Source: Pseudorasbora parva
Lineage: Eukaryota > Chordata > Actinopteri > Cypriniformes > Gobionidae
Assembly (NCBI RefSeq): GCF_024679245.1
Contig: NC_090178.1
Location: 25,573,203 to 25,637,202, forward strand
Reading direction: 5' to 3'
Length of the DNA stretch: 64,000 nt
In this document: positions 37,091 to 48,910 of the stretch, piece by piece
How the letters are laid out: each line of letters begins with the position of its first letter
Numbering within the stretch: position 1 is the stretch's first letter
Notes under the pieces: generated by a model
Database searches by the model: none
What the model was told of the DNA's origin: nothing
Seen by the model: only the letters and a program-made list of their open reading frames with translations
Program-made: the position numbers and the translations under genes

Positions 37091-37654
37091 TACACGCTTC
37101 CTTTTAAAGTCAACAGTGTGTAAACAAATGGGAAAGTGAATTTATTTACCAAGCCCCTAAGGGCCATTCTATGCTAATTCTTCCCCTATTAGTGCAACTT
37201 GACTTTTGACTTTGTGTGTGTGGAAGGAGAAGAATGAAACTCTCACTAATTAGCATGAAGCTGTTATTGAGAGCCATGGTCCGTATCTGGTGCTGTGTGA
37301 ATCTTTTAACCTTATTGAAATCCTCAGGGTTTCCATTTCAGTGTTACCGTGCAATATCACTCAAGTAACATAGAACTTGCTTGATTTAGTTTGCCTAACT
37401 TTAATCTTTACTTTTATAATTCACATTGTTGCTACATCCGTTTATCTGTACCATCAGGTACTTAGACATTTTTCTTCATGTTGCTAACTAATAATATTCC
37501 ACGAAGCAGCCAAGCAAGCGTCGATCCGAGCATGATTCAGTGCAGATCTTGCTGACGCATCTGAAATCTGTTCTGTGGACTTGGAAAAATGCCATTTTTC
37601 ATGATTGTGGCCATGAATTTCTCTCATGATAGAAATACACCATCTAACACCCCC

Positions 37655-37658
<4 letters not shown>
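37091..37658. other. Intron 1 end, non-coding
   Basis: Unique-looking intronic sequence immediately 5' of the CT tract and exon 2; nothing else recognised. Confidence 0.6.

Positions 37659-37721
<63 letters not shown>
37659..37721 (+). repeat. (CT)n microsatellite serving as exon 2 polypyrimidine tract
   Basis: About 31 CT units run straight into the CAG acceptor at 37721-37723. The nearest adenine upstream usable as a branch point in normal position is beyond the tract, at 37657 or before. Confidence 0.95.
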
Positions 37722-37723
<2 letters not shown>

Positions 37724-38019
37724 GTTAACAGGAGATGATTACTCTGTCCAGGTCAATCTGAGTGATTATCTGGATATACTGTGTCCCCACTATCCTGCTG
37801 ACCACCCGTCGAGCGGCACAGTGGAGACTCTGGCTCTGTACCTGGTGGCTGAGCGCCAGTTCAGGGGCTGCGTGGAGACTAAAGAGGCCATTAAGAGATG
37901 GGAGTGTAACCAGCCATACGCTCCCTACGGCCCTGTCAGATTCTCTGAAAAGATCCAGCGCTTCACACCCTTCTCCCTGGGCTTTGAATTTCTGCCTGGA
38001 CATCATTACTACTATAGCT
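37724..38019 (+). CDS. efna4: Ephrin-A (ephrin-A4-like) exon 2, receptor-binding domain
   Basis: This exon encodes most of the ephrin ectodomain, the ligand module that binds EphA receptors at the cell surface. The translation starts LTGDDYSVQVNLSDYLD and runs through CPHY, a second cysteine in FRGC, the third in KRWECNQP, the conserved SEKIQRFTPFSLGFEF segment that forms the receptor-contacting G-H loop region, and ends PGHHYYYS. Three of the four disulphide cysteines are here. Family knowledge: ephrin-A exon 2 is about 293 bp, begins just after WNSSNP and ends at YYYIS; this exon is 296 bp with the same boundaries. The acceptor is the CAG at 37721-37723, preceded by a pure CT tract; the donor is GTAAGT at 38020. 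Entry phase is 2 (first base completes a codon) and exit phase is 1. There is one N-glycosylation sequon (NLS). The FTPFSLGFEFLPG wording is closer to mammalian ephrin-A4 than to A1, A2, A3 or A5; the A4 assignment is by eye and less certain than the family. Confidence 0.93.
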
Positions 38020-38176
38020 GTAAGTAAGCTGCAGTGTTGGAGAACATATACAGAAATGATCAGGGTGACGACGTAACGGAATAGGTGCACTAAATACAGG
38101 CTAGTTTACATAACCGTTGAAAAGTTTGGGGTCGGTAATATGTTTAATGTTTCTGAAAGAAGTTTATGATGATCAT

Positions 38177-39053
38177 TTAAAGGTCCCTCAGAATAAATAA
38201 TTGAATTAACCTTGCCATAGTTAAATAAAAAGAGTTCATTACATGGACATCACATACTGTGATTCTCAAAAACTCTTGCCTCCTACTTCATATGTAAATC
38301 GTGTTTGTGAAAAACACCACGGAAAAAGGGGGCTATTTTCAGCATTAGGCCAACTGTGATGCAGTCGCTGGGATCATTAATATGTACGCCCCCAATATCT
38401 GCATGTCAGTCCATGGTCAATGTCAGGGGGAACTGAGCAGTTGAATCATTGGGACTACAGGTAAACAAACATCACGCGAGGATAGTGAAAGCAGCAGACC
38501 ATGGACACAAATGTCATGTTCCAGGCTGTGCAGGGGACGTGAGGACTTTTCATAGCCTATCCACAGATTAAAAAATGTCAACAGTCATGATTGATGTTTA
38601 TTTACAATCGACAATATTTACCACAACAATTTAATTCAAAGTTGTTCGTTTGCTCGGCCCATTTCATCACAGACAGTTTTTCTAACCTGAGGCAGTATAG
38701 CAGGATTCGCTCAGCATCTAAAACTGAAAAAAGGGCCGATTCCAACCATATTCCTGCAAGCAGTAAGTAGTGATTGTATCCACTTCTTGACTGTCGAACC
38801 CATTTCTGATTCAATTGAAAGTTTCTTAGTAAGGCAACATTAACGATGATATGCCCTGTGTTGTCTAGATCTAACTCAAGATGCTAGTACAGTGACAATT
38901 GGAAACTCCAAGTAGCACACATATCAGTTTGTCAAATGACAAAGGTTAATATTATTTCCTGCCAGTGTTGTCATAAAATACAACACTAGATATGGTCGAT
39001 CTCTTTTGACGGATTGAAATCTAAATTAACCTAAATTTCATCATCACCTTTAA
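38177..39053. mobile_element. TTAA-bounded insertion inside the composite
   Basis: TTTAAAGGTCCC at 38177-38188 and CATCACCTTTAAGG near 39045-39056 place TTAA at both junctions, and the host element continues across them. Ends AGGT.../...ACCT are only a short inverted repeat. Non-coding. Confidence 0.45.
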
Positions 39054-39514
39054 GGCTAAATATATTTGATCAAAAATGCAGTAAAAAAATAGTAATATTG
39101 TGACATATTATTACTATTCAAAACAACTGTTTTCTATATTAATACTTTTTAAAATGTAATTTATTCCTGTGATCAAAGCTGATTTTTTTTTTTAGCAGTC
39201 ATTACACATGATCCTTCAGAAAACATTCTAATATGCAGATTTGCTGCTCAAGAAATATTTCTTATTATCAATGTGGATAACAGCTTAATATTTTAGTGGA
39301 AACCTTGATACATTTAAGGGGTGTAGTGGATCGTAGTTGATCCATATGGACCAGGCCCCCTGATGCGGAACATTTGTGGATTAATTGCTAAGTTTAACCC
39401 TCATATTGTAAAGAAACATTCAAGCGATTTAAACCATTCAAGCGCAAGAAGACATATGAAAGAACCGAGTTCGGGACTCGCTCAGTTTTTTCTGTGCATG
39501 CTTGTCAAAATACC

Positions 39515-40040
39515 TAGCCTAGAAATCTAGACGCACCCTAGCGGCAGCAAATCTAATCTGCCCGCGAGTGTCGTCTAGGAACTCACAATACACATCTGAG
39601 CCGTAAACGCCAAACTCTTGCCGGGCCAATCACATCGTGTATAGAGTCGGTGGGCGGGGCCAAAATGACGACGGCTGAGTTGCTTGTGTGCTTCAAGTAA
39701 ACACAGAAACTGGGGAACGGCGGTCTTTCTAATCAACTTTGACCGCGACTGTGGAAGACTTGGAGTTAAGCTTTTCTCTGAGAAAAGAACAAAGAACGGC
39801 ACTGAAGTCATTCTTAAAAAGGGAAGATGTGTTCAGAGTTTTGCCGACCGGATACGGCGAATGTTTAATCTATCAACGAGCTCTGTTTCACCTTCGTTGC
39901 TCTGGTTGGTGTAGCGCTATCCTATCGCGTGAAGAGGGAGTTTGAAAGACAACCGTTTATCCCGCCCCTCGGATCCCCCGCCCTGTCTATGGTGAGTTTC
40001 CAGACCAAACATCTTAATGTGGGTCTGGCTTGTCAGGCTA
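39515..40040 (+). mobile_element. Inverted-end element carrying a RecQ-helicase-like fragment
   Basis: Left TAGCCTAGAAATCTAGACGC, right GTGGGTCTGGCTTGTCAGGCTA, inverse of each other with mismatches. Inside, the frame from 39739 reads LRKEQRTALKSFLKREDVF and VLPTGYGECLIYQ, which follows the helicase pattern of a Q-like motif and Walker A (PTGxGKS), with E replacing the essential lysine. It stops by 39945. The fragment looks like a captured piece of a host helicase gene; it cannot be an active enzyme. Confidence 0.65.
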
Positions 40041-40137
40041 GTATTTACTGGCAGTCTTGATCAAATTGATTTAAAAAATGTAATGCATGCTTGCTGAATA
40101 AAAGTATTAATTTAATTATTTAATACCCCCCCCCCCA

Positions 40138-40171
40138 AAAAAAACAAAAAAACAACAACAACAACAACAAC
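40138..40171. repeat. (CAA)n short array
   Basis: About 8 CAA units after an A-rich run. Confidence 0.9.
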
Positions 40172-40200
40172 AACCTTCCTGACCCCAAACTTTAGGCATT

Positions 40201-41360
40201 GAATGTCATGTAAAACAAAATATGTACTGCTTTAATGTACTTGTTGGTGTTGTTTTTTTTTTTACATTTTATATGACAATTTATAAGAACATATGTGAAA
40301 ATACTCCTATTTTTGCCTTTTGCTCTACCCTCATCCTCTTGCCTCTTCTACATGAAGCCCAAAAAGGAAGGAAAGATGGTCTGTGGCCATAAAATTACAT
40401 GACAGTTTTCCTGTTTTTACGGCTTTGGTTTCAGGCCAAAGCTCTTCAATTCCCTCATCTTATTTCTTCTCTCTCTCACCCTCTCTCTCTCTCTGGGTTA
40501 GAAAGGCACACAAGTCATTTTTAATGAGTATGTTGCAAAAAAAGGCCTGAAACTCTAAAATGGAAGTGAAAAATAAATAATATATATTTATTCTATTTAA
40601 TTTTAACCAGTGGTTAGTGAAAGGGTGTGCTTAAACTTTAGAAAATGTTGATGTTAACCTCGTGAGGTCAAACAAGTATATGGGCATTTTTGTGTGTATT
40701 CATTGTACATGAAATTACTTATTTAAGATTAGTTTCCAGTCTATTAGAAAAAGAATAAATAATAATATGAAATAGGCCAAGACTTAAATCACATTGAAAG
40801 TATATGGAGGATACAAACACTTGATATGTTTAGATAATAATTTATCCAACAAAACTAATTGGTTCTTCTTCTTTAAAAAAAAGTTAATTTGGGAGTTCAC
40901 CGTATTCAATAATAATGTGTTCACACCAAAGGAACTGGAAATAATTTTAGTTATAGGAATACCTTTCGGGGTACTAAATTGTCTCTTACTTCAGAGTAGG
41001 GTCTAAGTCAGCACAGTAGGATCTGCCAGTGACACTTTGCACATTGCTTAGCCAAACGCATGACATGCAAAACTACAGCAAAAGTCTTTTAAACCAAAAC
41101 CTACTTTACAAACTAAATCCATGCATATGGAAAACAGTGATCGATGGGCCGATGCCGAAGTCCACTTCTTAACCAATTACGGCATCCTCTACGCCTACGG
41201 CATCCAGTGGTGGAGCCAGAGGGGTGTCCTGGGTGGCACTGGTCACTTTCATCCATAGTGTGTACGGAGAGCGTGTCTTGCGCTTGAACGGACAAATATG
41301 CATGAAGGTATACCAAAAACAGTGAGTATCATAGTGTGAACCGTCGGCTTTCTCTTACAA
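40201..41360. other. Intronic non-coding
   Basis: No gene or element I can bound. 41205-41222 (cagtggtggagccagagg) resembles a hAT terminus, and 43546-43577 its possible inverse, but no matching target duplication is seen. Confidence 0.4.
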
Positions 41361-41813
41361 GTGCACTATGTAACTCTTGACGCTTATTCAAAACAAAGGC
41401 ATAGTTTGATGATGCTAAGTTTGAGCACAGAATCTTGGGACATGTGGTCTTCACCACACACAGCCGCTGGAAAAGAAACAGGATAGGACTCATGTTCATG
41501 GATGCTGTTATTAACGTTAACGGTTTGGAGCTGAACGAGGTCGCTGGAGCAATTGCTAATGAGAGACGAGCGCGACACGGCTCGCGAGCACCGGGACTTT
41601 TATTATGCCACAGTCGCCGCCGCCATTTCCACCTTTCTGGTCATGAGTATGAGGTAACGCAGCTCTGTTTATCATACTAGAGACATTTGAGTGTGTTTAA
41701 AATGATGTTATGACGTTACTCTGTGCGTTTGCTCGGCGGCTGCTATGACACTTCAGTGAGAGTAAAGCATTACCTGCTTTTCTGCTTTACCGAAAACCAG
41801 AGGGTAATACATA
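41361..41813. mobile_element. Partial cyprinid DNA element
   Basis: GTGCACTATGTAACTCTTGAC and later gtaacgcagctctgtttatcata and gtgagagtaaagcattacctgctttt are phrases of a common non-autonomous fish element; its right end is lost or interrupted by the 41814 insertion. Confidence 0.45.
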
Positions 41814-42262
41814 GGGGTGTGACGAGACACTTATCTTACGAGACGAGACAAGACACCAACTTGGGTTCACGAGAACGAGACGAGATTTTTACATATATTT
41901 TTAAGAAATCCACAATGATAAAATAGTAAAATAGTGATAAAAAATAGTTTGCAGTTGCATTTGAAATGTTTTAACTAATCGTCTTGTAATGAATACCATT
42001 TCATTTCTACTTTTTCCAAGTATTAATTATCATATACAGTAAAAGACAGCAATTTGCCTCACCTGTCTTCCTTCGTTACCCTCTTTTTTGCTCCTTATTT
42101 AGTCTCCTTGTGTTTACTGTATTCTGTGTTGCGATCAGCTCGTTCTAGATGAGCTAATGGAATTGAAGCGACTGTTATGATTATTCACCTGAATTAAAAA
42201 CTTTTTGTTTCTATAAAAAGCAAAACGAGAGTGGAGGTGTAATATATCTCGTCACGCTCCTA
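41814..42262. mobile_element. DNA element with TAGGGGTGTGACGAG ends
   Basis: Left TAGGGGTGTGACGAGACAC and repeated 'gagacgagac'; right ATCTCGTCACGCTCCTA is the inverse. About 449 bp, no coding capacity. A known fish family type (hAT or CACTA-like). Confidence 0.65.
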
Positions 42263-43664
42263 GTAGCGCAGATATGACACGATTGACAGGCGACACCCTC
42301 ACACGTCCCGGTTCATTGGTTAAAAACAAGCCATCACCTGCTGTTAGCATCCCATTGACTCATTCATTTTTGAGTCACTTTGACAGTGAATAACTTTACA
42401 TCTGAGGAGTTTAAAGACTCCATTTGTCCATTGTTTATTAATAAAGAAGCATGACAATGCATAAAAGGCTTCATTACCTTGTATCTTACACTATCGCCCC
42501 GCAGAAGCTGTTTTTGTAAAAATAGGCTAACGATTGCGTCATAACCAACGTGACTGTCGCACAGTTGAGAAATTATCGTATAGACAGGAGGAGACGCTCG
42601 GAAGCAATCTTTTACTGTCTATGAGACAGTCGGGGGACGTGGAGACATAAAGTCTGATAAAGTCAAGGGGGAAGAATGGGGAGAAGCCCATAGTGAGCCA
42701 AAAGCAACGGGACAGAACTTTTAAACGTGATTCAGATTTCACTTTCCACATCTACTAGAAGACCTACAGCTGTCAGACAGGTTGCTCACGTCACATCTAC
42801 GTCGTCAAGCTCAGTCTGAGCCTGCGTGAACTGCTCAGCCATCAGGAAGTGAGTGCTTCTAATTGACTACATTTTCCGTCATTGAAGTCTATGGGATCGC
42901 TGTGTCCATTTCTTTTACTGTCTATGGTTAAAAAGGCAATCGTCTCACGATTTACAAATAGTTGTAAACATTTGTGACATTGTAAGTACTCAACTGAACA
43001 CAATATATAACACTGGCCTAGTGGTTTTTGTATATTTTGCTGATTTTTTTTTTTTTTTTACATGTGCCCACTTGAACCGAATGTAAGCAGCTGACAAAGA
43101 AATCAGATGCCCGTCTATGAATTATATTCAATATTGATTTAAAGTTAATCAAAGAACAAAAGAAAAAATAATCACCCACTGATCTTAACTGAATAACTTT
43201 TGTAGCTAGTTTTAACTATATTTAATTCATACAGTTAAGATTAACTGATTATCATACAGATAACGTTTGACTATTCAGTTTCTGTACCTGAATTACTGTA
43301 AGACGTGAAACCAACTGTTCACTTGTATTCAATAATGTTTTAAATTGATGTTATTAGGCTTGTAGTTTTTGCTGTGGAATATCAGTTGCAATCAAGAATT
43401 GTAAAATTTCCCTGGTATCTAAAAATGTTTTCACTTATTATGTTACAGCAGTCAAAATAATGAAAATAAAAAATTATCACACATTATAATCTTTCACGGT
43501 CTATGGACCCCCTAAATTAGCCTTGGCCACACCCAGGCCACCCCATGTATGAAAGTCTAGTTCTGCCACTGCCTCTATCCCAGTGGTTCCCAACCTTTTG
43601 TCCCTAAAGTCCCTGGTAGTTTATTTTTTTATTTATTATTTATTTTTTTGCTCTTTTTGTGTCT
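42263..43664. other. Intronic non-coding
   Basis: No gene seen. A run of T at 43047-43060 and scattered repeat words only. Confidence 0.45.
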
Positions 43665-44664
43665 ACACCCTTAAAAATAAAGGTGCCAGGAAGAACCAAA
43701 AATGGGGTTTCACATACCCCTTTTCCACCAGAATGAACCAGGTGCTTGTTTAGAGCCAGTGCTAGTGTCAGTTCTAAGTTGGTTTGACTTGAGAGCCTTT
43801 AAGAACCGGTTTGGCTTTCCACAGGCTAGAGAGCCACCACTAAGGCAGGTTTTACGTCACTGTACACGTCTCATCTTTCTCGCTAGCGTTTTAGCAATGC
43901 TAGCGAGGGAGCGGGAAATACAAACACATCAGGCTTGTTCCAGATGCATCGGTGCTGCACGGACCTGTCCGCGTATGATATCAAAATGCCGCGTGATCGA
44001 TTCAAAAGCATAAGGAGTCGTTTGCACTCGCTGTACTTTGATGTCATACAGCAATCGGTCTGCACAGCACAGATGCATCTCGAACGGGCCTTCCCTCAAT
44101 GGCTCATGGCTTTATGATCCTACATCGGCATCAAAACGCCGCGAATCCAACGCATTCGTGCAGCTCTCCATGATTTGTATAGATGGAGGTTACAATCAAG
44201 CAGCTGTTAGCTTGATTACCTGCTATTTAAAAAATGGCCGGTCACAAGTTTGTGTTGTAACGGTAACGCCGTCCCCAGCCGCTGACGCAAGAGGTTCTTA
44301 CTTCTAGCCCAGCAATGTTTTGGTGCTACTTAAGAACCACTTTTCCTGGCTCGGAGCTGGTGCTTTGGCTGTGAAAAGACAAAGAACCAAATGTGAAACT
44401 AGGCTCTGGCACTGAACTAGCACCAGCACTGCCTTGGTGGAAAAGGGGTAACAGTGATGAACCATTTTTGGTTCCCCAAAGAACCGTTTTGTGAAAGGTT
44501 CTTTAGAGAACCTTTTTTTTTTCTAACCATTTTATAGTCTAAAAAAGTTTTTGCACTACAAAGAACCTTTTGTGCAATGGAAAGGTTCTTTAGATATTAA
44601 AGGTTCTTCATGAAACCATACACCCTGCCAAAGAACCATTTAAGAACCTTTATTTTTCAGTGTG
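43665..44664. mobile_element. Outer element with 'cttaaaaataaaggt' ends
   Basis: Left ACACCCTTAAAAATAAAGGT; right AACCTTTATTTTTCAGTGTG is the inverse. Between them lie repeated aagaacc / ggttctt words (44474-44660) typical of this fish family, plus a nested element at 43715-44450. Confidence 0.65.
43715..44450. mobile_element. Nested element with TACCCCTTTTCCACCA ends
   Basis: Exact 16-bp terminal inverted repeat TACCCCTTTTCCACCA (43715-43730) and TGGTGGAAAAGGGGTA (44435-44450). Flanking ACA on both sides (43712-43714 and 44451-44453) fits a 3-bp target duplication. 736 bp; only short meaningless open frames inside. Confidence 0.8.
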
Positions 44665-45621
44665 CTTTATCTTCAGTGTCCCATCTCTGTCCTCTGTTAC
44701 CAGGAAAATGGCCCTTAGGGAAAATGTTGTTCTTGGGGGACCGTCCTGGTGGCTAGTTCTTCTAACTAGCGCGAAAGCCCCTCAAGCAAACTAAGAATGG
44801 GAAAGTTTGCCATGATGGAGTTTTTTAAGGTGAAGGATGGTAGTCAAAATGGAGAGAGTAGAAGAAGAGGAAGGAGTCTGCTTGAAAGAAAGAGTGGGAA
44901 AACAAAGACCAAAGAGCGGGTGGGAAAAAGAGGAAGAGACAGAAAGGGGGGAAAGTATCTTTACATAAATTACAGCAGTGCTGACCAGGACAATAGAGCA
45001 TTGTTCAAGCTTGAGAGTGTATACACAGCACAGAGCCTTTGTGTCAAACTTCACGAACCCACCCCTACCCTGATACTGTGTGTGTCTGTGTGTGTGTGTG
45101 TTTGTCTATTGTTCACTTCAAAGAAAGCGTAACAATGTGTCTGTCTTTTTAATTGTTTAAGCTCGATCCTGTAGCTGAAAACAAGGGATCAGTGTGTCCG
45201 ATCTAAATTCAAGTTGTAGTTTGAGTCGGTCGGTGTGTGTGTGCGCGCGCACAGGAGCATTTGAGGATAAAACGGAAGCGATAACTGCTAAAGAGTCATG
45301 ATTTCATGACAACCTATACTTTATTACAGGAAGCATCTTTAACAGGGACCCTTTCATTAACTTGTTTCCTTTTAAATGCATAACATGGCTCAAGTTTTGC
45401 CCAAACTTGTAAAGTTTATGCAGCTACAGCCTGACTGTCTTTAAATCAACAATGAAAAGAAACAAAAAGAAACATTTTAAATGCATAAACATTTTAAATC
45501 AAATTCATACATTGACTCAATATTATACCATTTCTGTAATAAGCGTTTTGTTTTCTATATTAATATGTTTGTAATTTTTTGCATAATCTTTTATTTCTTA
45601 AAAAATAATAGAAATAAAAAT
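44665..45621. other. Intronic non-coding
   Basis: 44820-44950 is purine-rich; 45077-45101 and 45235-45250 short GT arrays. No gene. Confidence 0.45.
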
Positions 45622-45629
45622 ATTTTAAC

Positions 45630-46264
45630 TAGGGCCGGGACTTTAACGCGTTAATTAAGATTAATTAATTACGGGACTTTAACACGCTAATTAAGATTAA
45701 TTACGCAAAAAAATAAATAACATAATTTTAAACACACTTATTTTTGCAACGTTATTTTGGAACGTTTTTCAATGAATGAGTTTCGACGGACCAATTATAC
45801 TGGAACACCAACTAGCGCTCATGAGCATAGTTCACGAGTCACGACAACAATAAACCATAGTGAACATAAACGAAGAAGCTGATGAGACCGCTTTGCTTGG
45901 CCCCGTGGATGGGAAATTTTGTTTTTTTTAAACGAAAGGATGGAAGCGTCGAACAAGAGCATGGTTATGTGCAAGCTATCACCGCAGCACATCAAGCCTC
46001 AAATATCACAAATATGCCAATCCTAAACTTAATGGCAAACATTGCACTGGTCTGCTGGACTGAAATACATAAACAATATTTTGTTGATTAAGCTTATGTA
46101 TTCAGTCATTATTCAATGGTATACTAAAAATACATGTGAAAAATTACTTCTCATTGTTCTCAGGTCAAATATTTATATGCAATTAAAATGCGATTAATTT
46201 TGATAAATTAATTACAAAGCCTCTAATTAATTAGATTAATTTTTTTAATCGAGTCCCGGCCCTA
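45630..46264. mobile_element. Non-autonomous hAT-type element with 8-bp target duplication
   Basis: Inverted ends TAGGGCCGGGACTTTAAC (left) and inverse of TAGGGCCGGGACTCGATTAA (right). The flanks carry the identical 8-mer ATTTTAAC at 45622-45629 and 46265-46272, the hallmark of hAT transposons. The 635-bp interior contains a frame with GNFVFFKRKDGSVEQ, resembling the start of the BED zinc-finger part of hAT-derived proteins, but no catalytic region. Confidence 0.9.
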
Positions 46265-46272
46265 ATTTTAAC

Positions 46273-46763
46273 ACAACTGTTTATTAATGTTTCAAAAAAA
46301 AAAATCTATGTCATGTGGAACCAACATGCAGTTGAAAACATGAAACCTTATGATCGTTTTTATGATGAGGCATATGTTTCGTTATGGAAGTCCAAGGAAA
46401 ATATACTTATTTTTATTCTTTTTTCTTGATGATTACACCACGTATTAGATCAATTAATTTTATACTTGAAAATTATATAAAGGATTTTCAAAACCATATA
46501 AAAAGAGTACATTTTCTAAGAACTTGGTGCATGTTTAAAACTGTATTTTTAATTGTTTTTTAATTGTTAATTAATTAACCCCTTACCAAATAACGACATT
46601 TTTCAATGAAACTTCTCACTTAAATTTCTATGGTGGTAATATAATTTTTGAAGAACAAAATTGCACTAAATAAGAAAAAGAGCAGCCCTTTAACTATAGC
46701 AGTCTCGGACTTGCTTTGAAATCCATAAGGTACGGCATAAATGCATATGGGATTCAGAAAACT

Positions 46764-46766
<3 letters not shown>
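46273..46766. other. Intronic non-coding
   Basis: AT-rich, nothing recognised. Confidence 0.5.

Positions 46767-46825
<59 letters not shown>
46767..46825. repeat. (CA)n microsatellite
   Basis: About 29 CA units. Confidence 0.98.
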
Positions 46826-46826
<1 letters not shown>

Positions 46827-47321
46827 CCCCTCTGGAGTCAGCCGTTCTCATTATCGTCAATGTGAAATTACTGTGCATGCTAAATGGATGTATCTGCGGT
46901 TGTTAGACATTCGGTTAAAAGCCTCTCTACTAGATGAAAATGGCCGCTGCTGTGGTGTGTGTTACTGAAATGGCTGTTATGGATTTATGGTTATGATTAA
47001 ACGTGGAGCCAGAGACGCTCTTTAAAACGGCAGACCCACTCAAGCCTGAATTTAAGCTTGTCTACCTCAGACCTGCTGCTCAGATTCTGGGAAGAGATTC
47101 ATAGCTTAATAGCTGTTATAACATGGCCTGATGCTAATAAGGTATGCACAGTATTATAGGGCTCAAGCTGTGTTTCAGGGTGTTTATATTCATGTGTACA
47201 GGACATAAATGATGTCTGTGTACAATTTAGACTTACCCTTCTTTATTTACATAGCATGCTTAAAACACTAGCAGTCATCATTTTAAAGGTGCAGTTAGTA
47301 ATCCTTTCTTCTTTTAGGTAG
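46826..47321. other. Intronic unique-looking sequence
   Basis: 46830-47160 is repeat-free and moderately GC-balanced; no exon. Ends with TTAA-AGGTGCAGTTAGTAAT at 47285, a lone element terminus. Confidence 0.4.
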
Positions 47322-47325
47322 AAAT

Positions 47326-47875
<550 letters not shown>

Positions 47876-48841
47876 ATATAAATTAGAAATATAAATAACT
47901 TAATTACAGTCAGAATGCAGTAACTACACATTTTGTCAAAATTGTGTTATGACTGAACTAAGGTCTCTTATGATCTCCGACAGGTTCAGCTCAACTTTGC
48001 TCCAATTCGATGAAAACTGAGTGTGAAAATTGACATCAAATGACATCAAAATTCCGTCGTAAAACTTTGAGGCCTTTTTTTCAGATTCAGTGTTGGGACA
48101 CTTGCTGCATTTTGAACTACTTTTTCAAAAACCTTCTTTGACTGCAGTTGGACTACTTTAAAAGAGTAGCTTGACAAGCCACAGATTGCCGTAATTTAAT
48201 ATCATTATATGCCAGAGACCGACTTCATAAAAGACTTTTAAAAATACTCTGAGAACTTTTAATTTGCTGTAAAGAACAAAGGAAAAGTGTAGTGTGATGT
48301 AAATTACACACATTATCACCAACATCCAGAATGTTTCATAATCAGAGCCTCAACTTTTTTTTCCCACTGAGGAAATGTCAGCTCGTGTTTGAGCGGTTTG
48401 ATGCAGCAATGTTGTGGAATTTTGTTCAAAACGAATATATGCGGTCATGCTTGGATCACACTTAGATGAGCTGAAAGCAAATATGACCTCCAGGTGTGTA
48501 AATAATGTTGTGACGGTGTAATCATGTAAGTTTATGAAGTGTGAATGTTTGCTCAGAGCCCATCTGACTGCATCAGAGTGTCCATCATTTGTGGAACGGC
48601 TCACAGTCGGTCCTGCCGAGCTCAGCATTAACGAGCCCGTTCCAGCTCCTGCTTGCGCTAATGGATTAGCCATTCCATCGGAGTCAAGCAGTCTTTTTAT
48701 GGCCCAGGGTTACGTGTGTATTTGTGTTTTGTGAGAGCGGTCTAAAGCATCGATTCAGCGGTAGCAAATTTAGATTTCTCTTTCTCAGTGTCAAAGACAT
48801 CAGTCTCCTGTTTTACTCTCTCTCTCTCTCTTTCCCTCCAG
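47876..48841. other. Intronic sequence 5' of exon 3
   Basis: Unique-looking apart from a short CT run at 48817-48830 that forms the exon 3 pyrimidine tract. No other exon seen. Confidence 0.5.
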
Positions 48842-48910
48842 CACTATCCACAGACGATGGACCCCCCCTCCCCTGTATGAAACTACGAGTCACTGTGTGC
48901 TGTCCACCGA
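48842..48910 (+). CDS. efna4: Ephrin-A (ephrin-A4-like) exon 3
   Basis: A 69-bp exon that follows exon 2 after a 10.8-kb intron. Read in the phase left by exon 2, it gives SLSTDDGPPLPCMKLRVTVCC and a final PP. This matches the ephrin-A pattern in which YYYIS is followed by a short linker, then C-L-R-L-x-V-x-V, supplying the fourth domain cysteine and the last beta strand; the CC pair is also seen in mammalian A3 and A4. The acceptor is TTTCCCTCCAG (AG at 48840-48841) behind a short CT run, the donor is a consensus GTAAGT at 48911, and entry and exit phases are both 1. Ephrin-A exon 3 is usually about 66 bp, so the size fits. The fit of phase, sites and protein pattern makes this secure although the exon is small. 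Confidence 0.9.

Larger units (their letters stand above)
38112..40200 (+). mobile_element. Composite: dispersed element with nested insertions
   Basis: The dispersed element starts with gaaaagtttggggtcggtaa (38119) and ends cctgaccccaaactttaggc (40177-40196). Inside, 39054-39310 is its continuation (aaatatatttgatcaaaaatgcag ... catgatccttcagaaaacattctaatatgcag), and 40075-40130 its tail. Between these are foreign blocks: 38178-39053, 39315-39514 and 39515-40040. The pieces are collinear with the 57-kb copy, which makes the nesting convincing. Confidence 0.65.

Noticed and set aside
35958..37167. Open frames of 250-346 codons on both strands
   Set aside because: They are translations of CTTC, CTCC and TCTG repeats; several frames are open at once and no domain is present.
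41205..43577. Possible hAT element from CAGTGGTGGAGCC to CTAGTTCTGCCACTG
   Set aside because: The ends are roughly inverse, but flanking 8-mers do not match and the interior is a mixture of other repeats, so pairing is not convincing.
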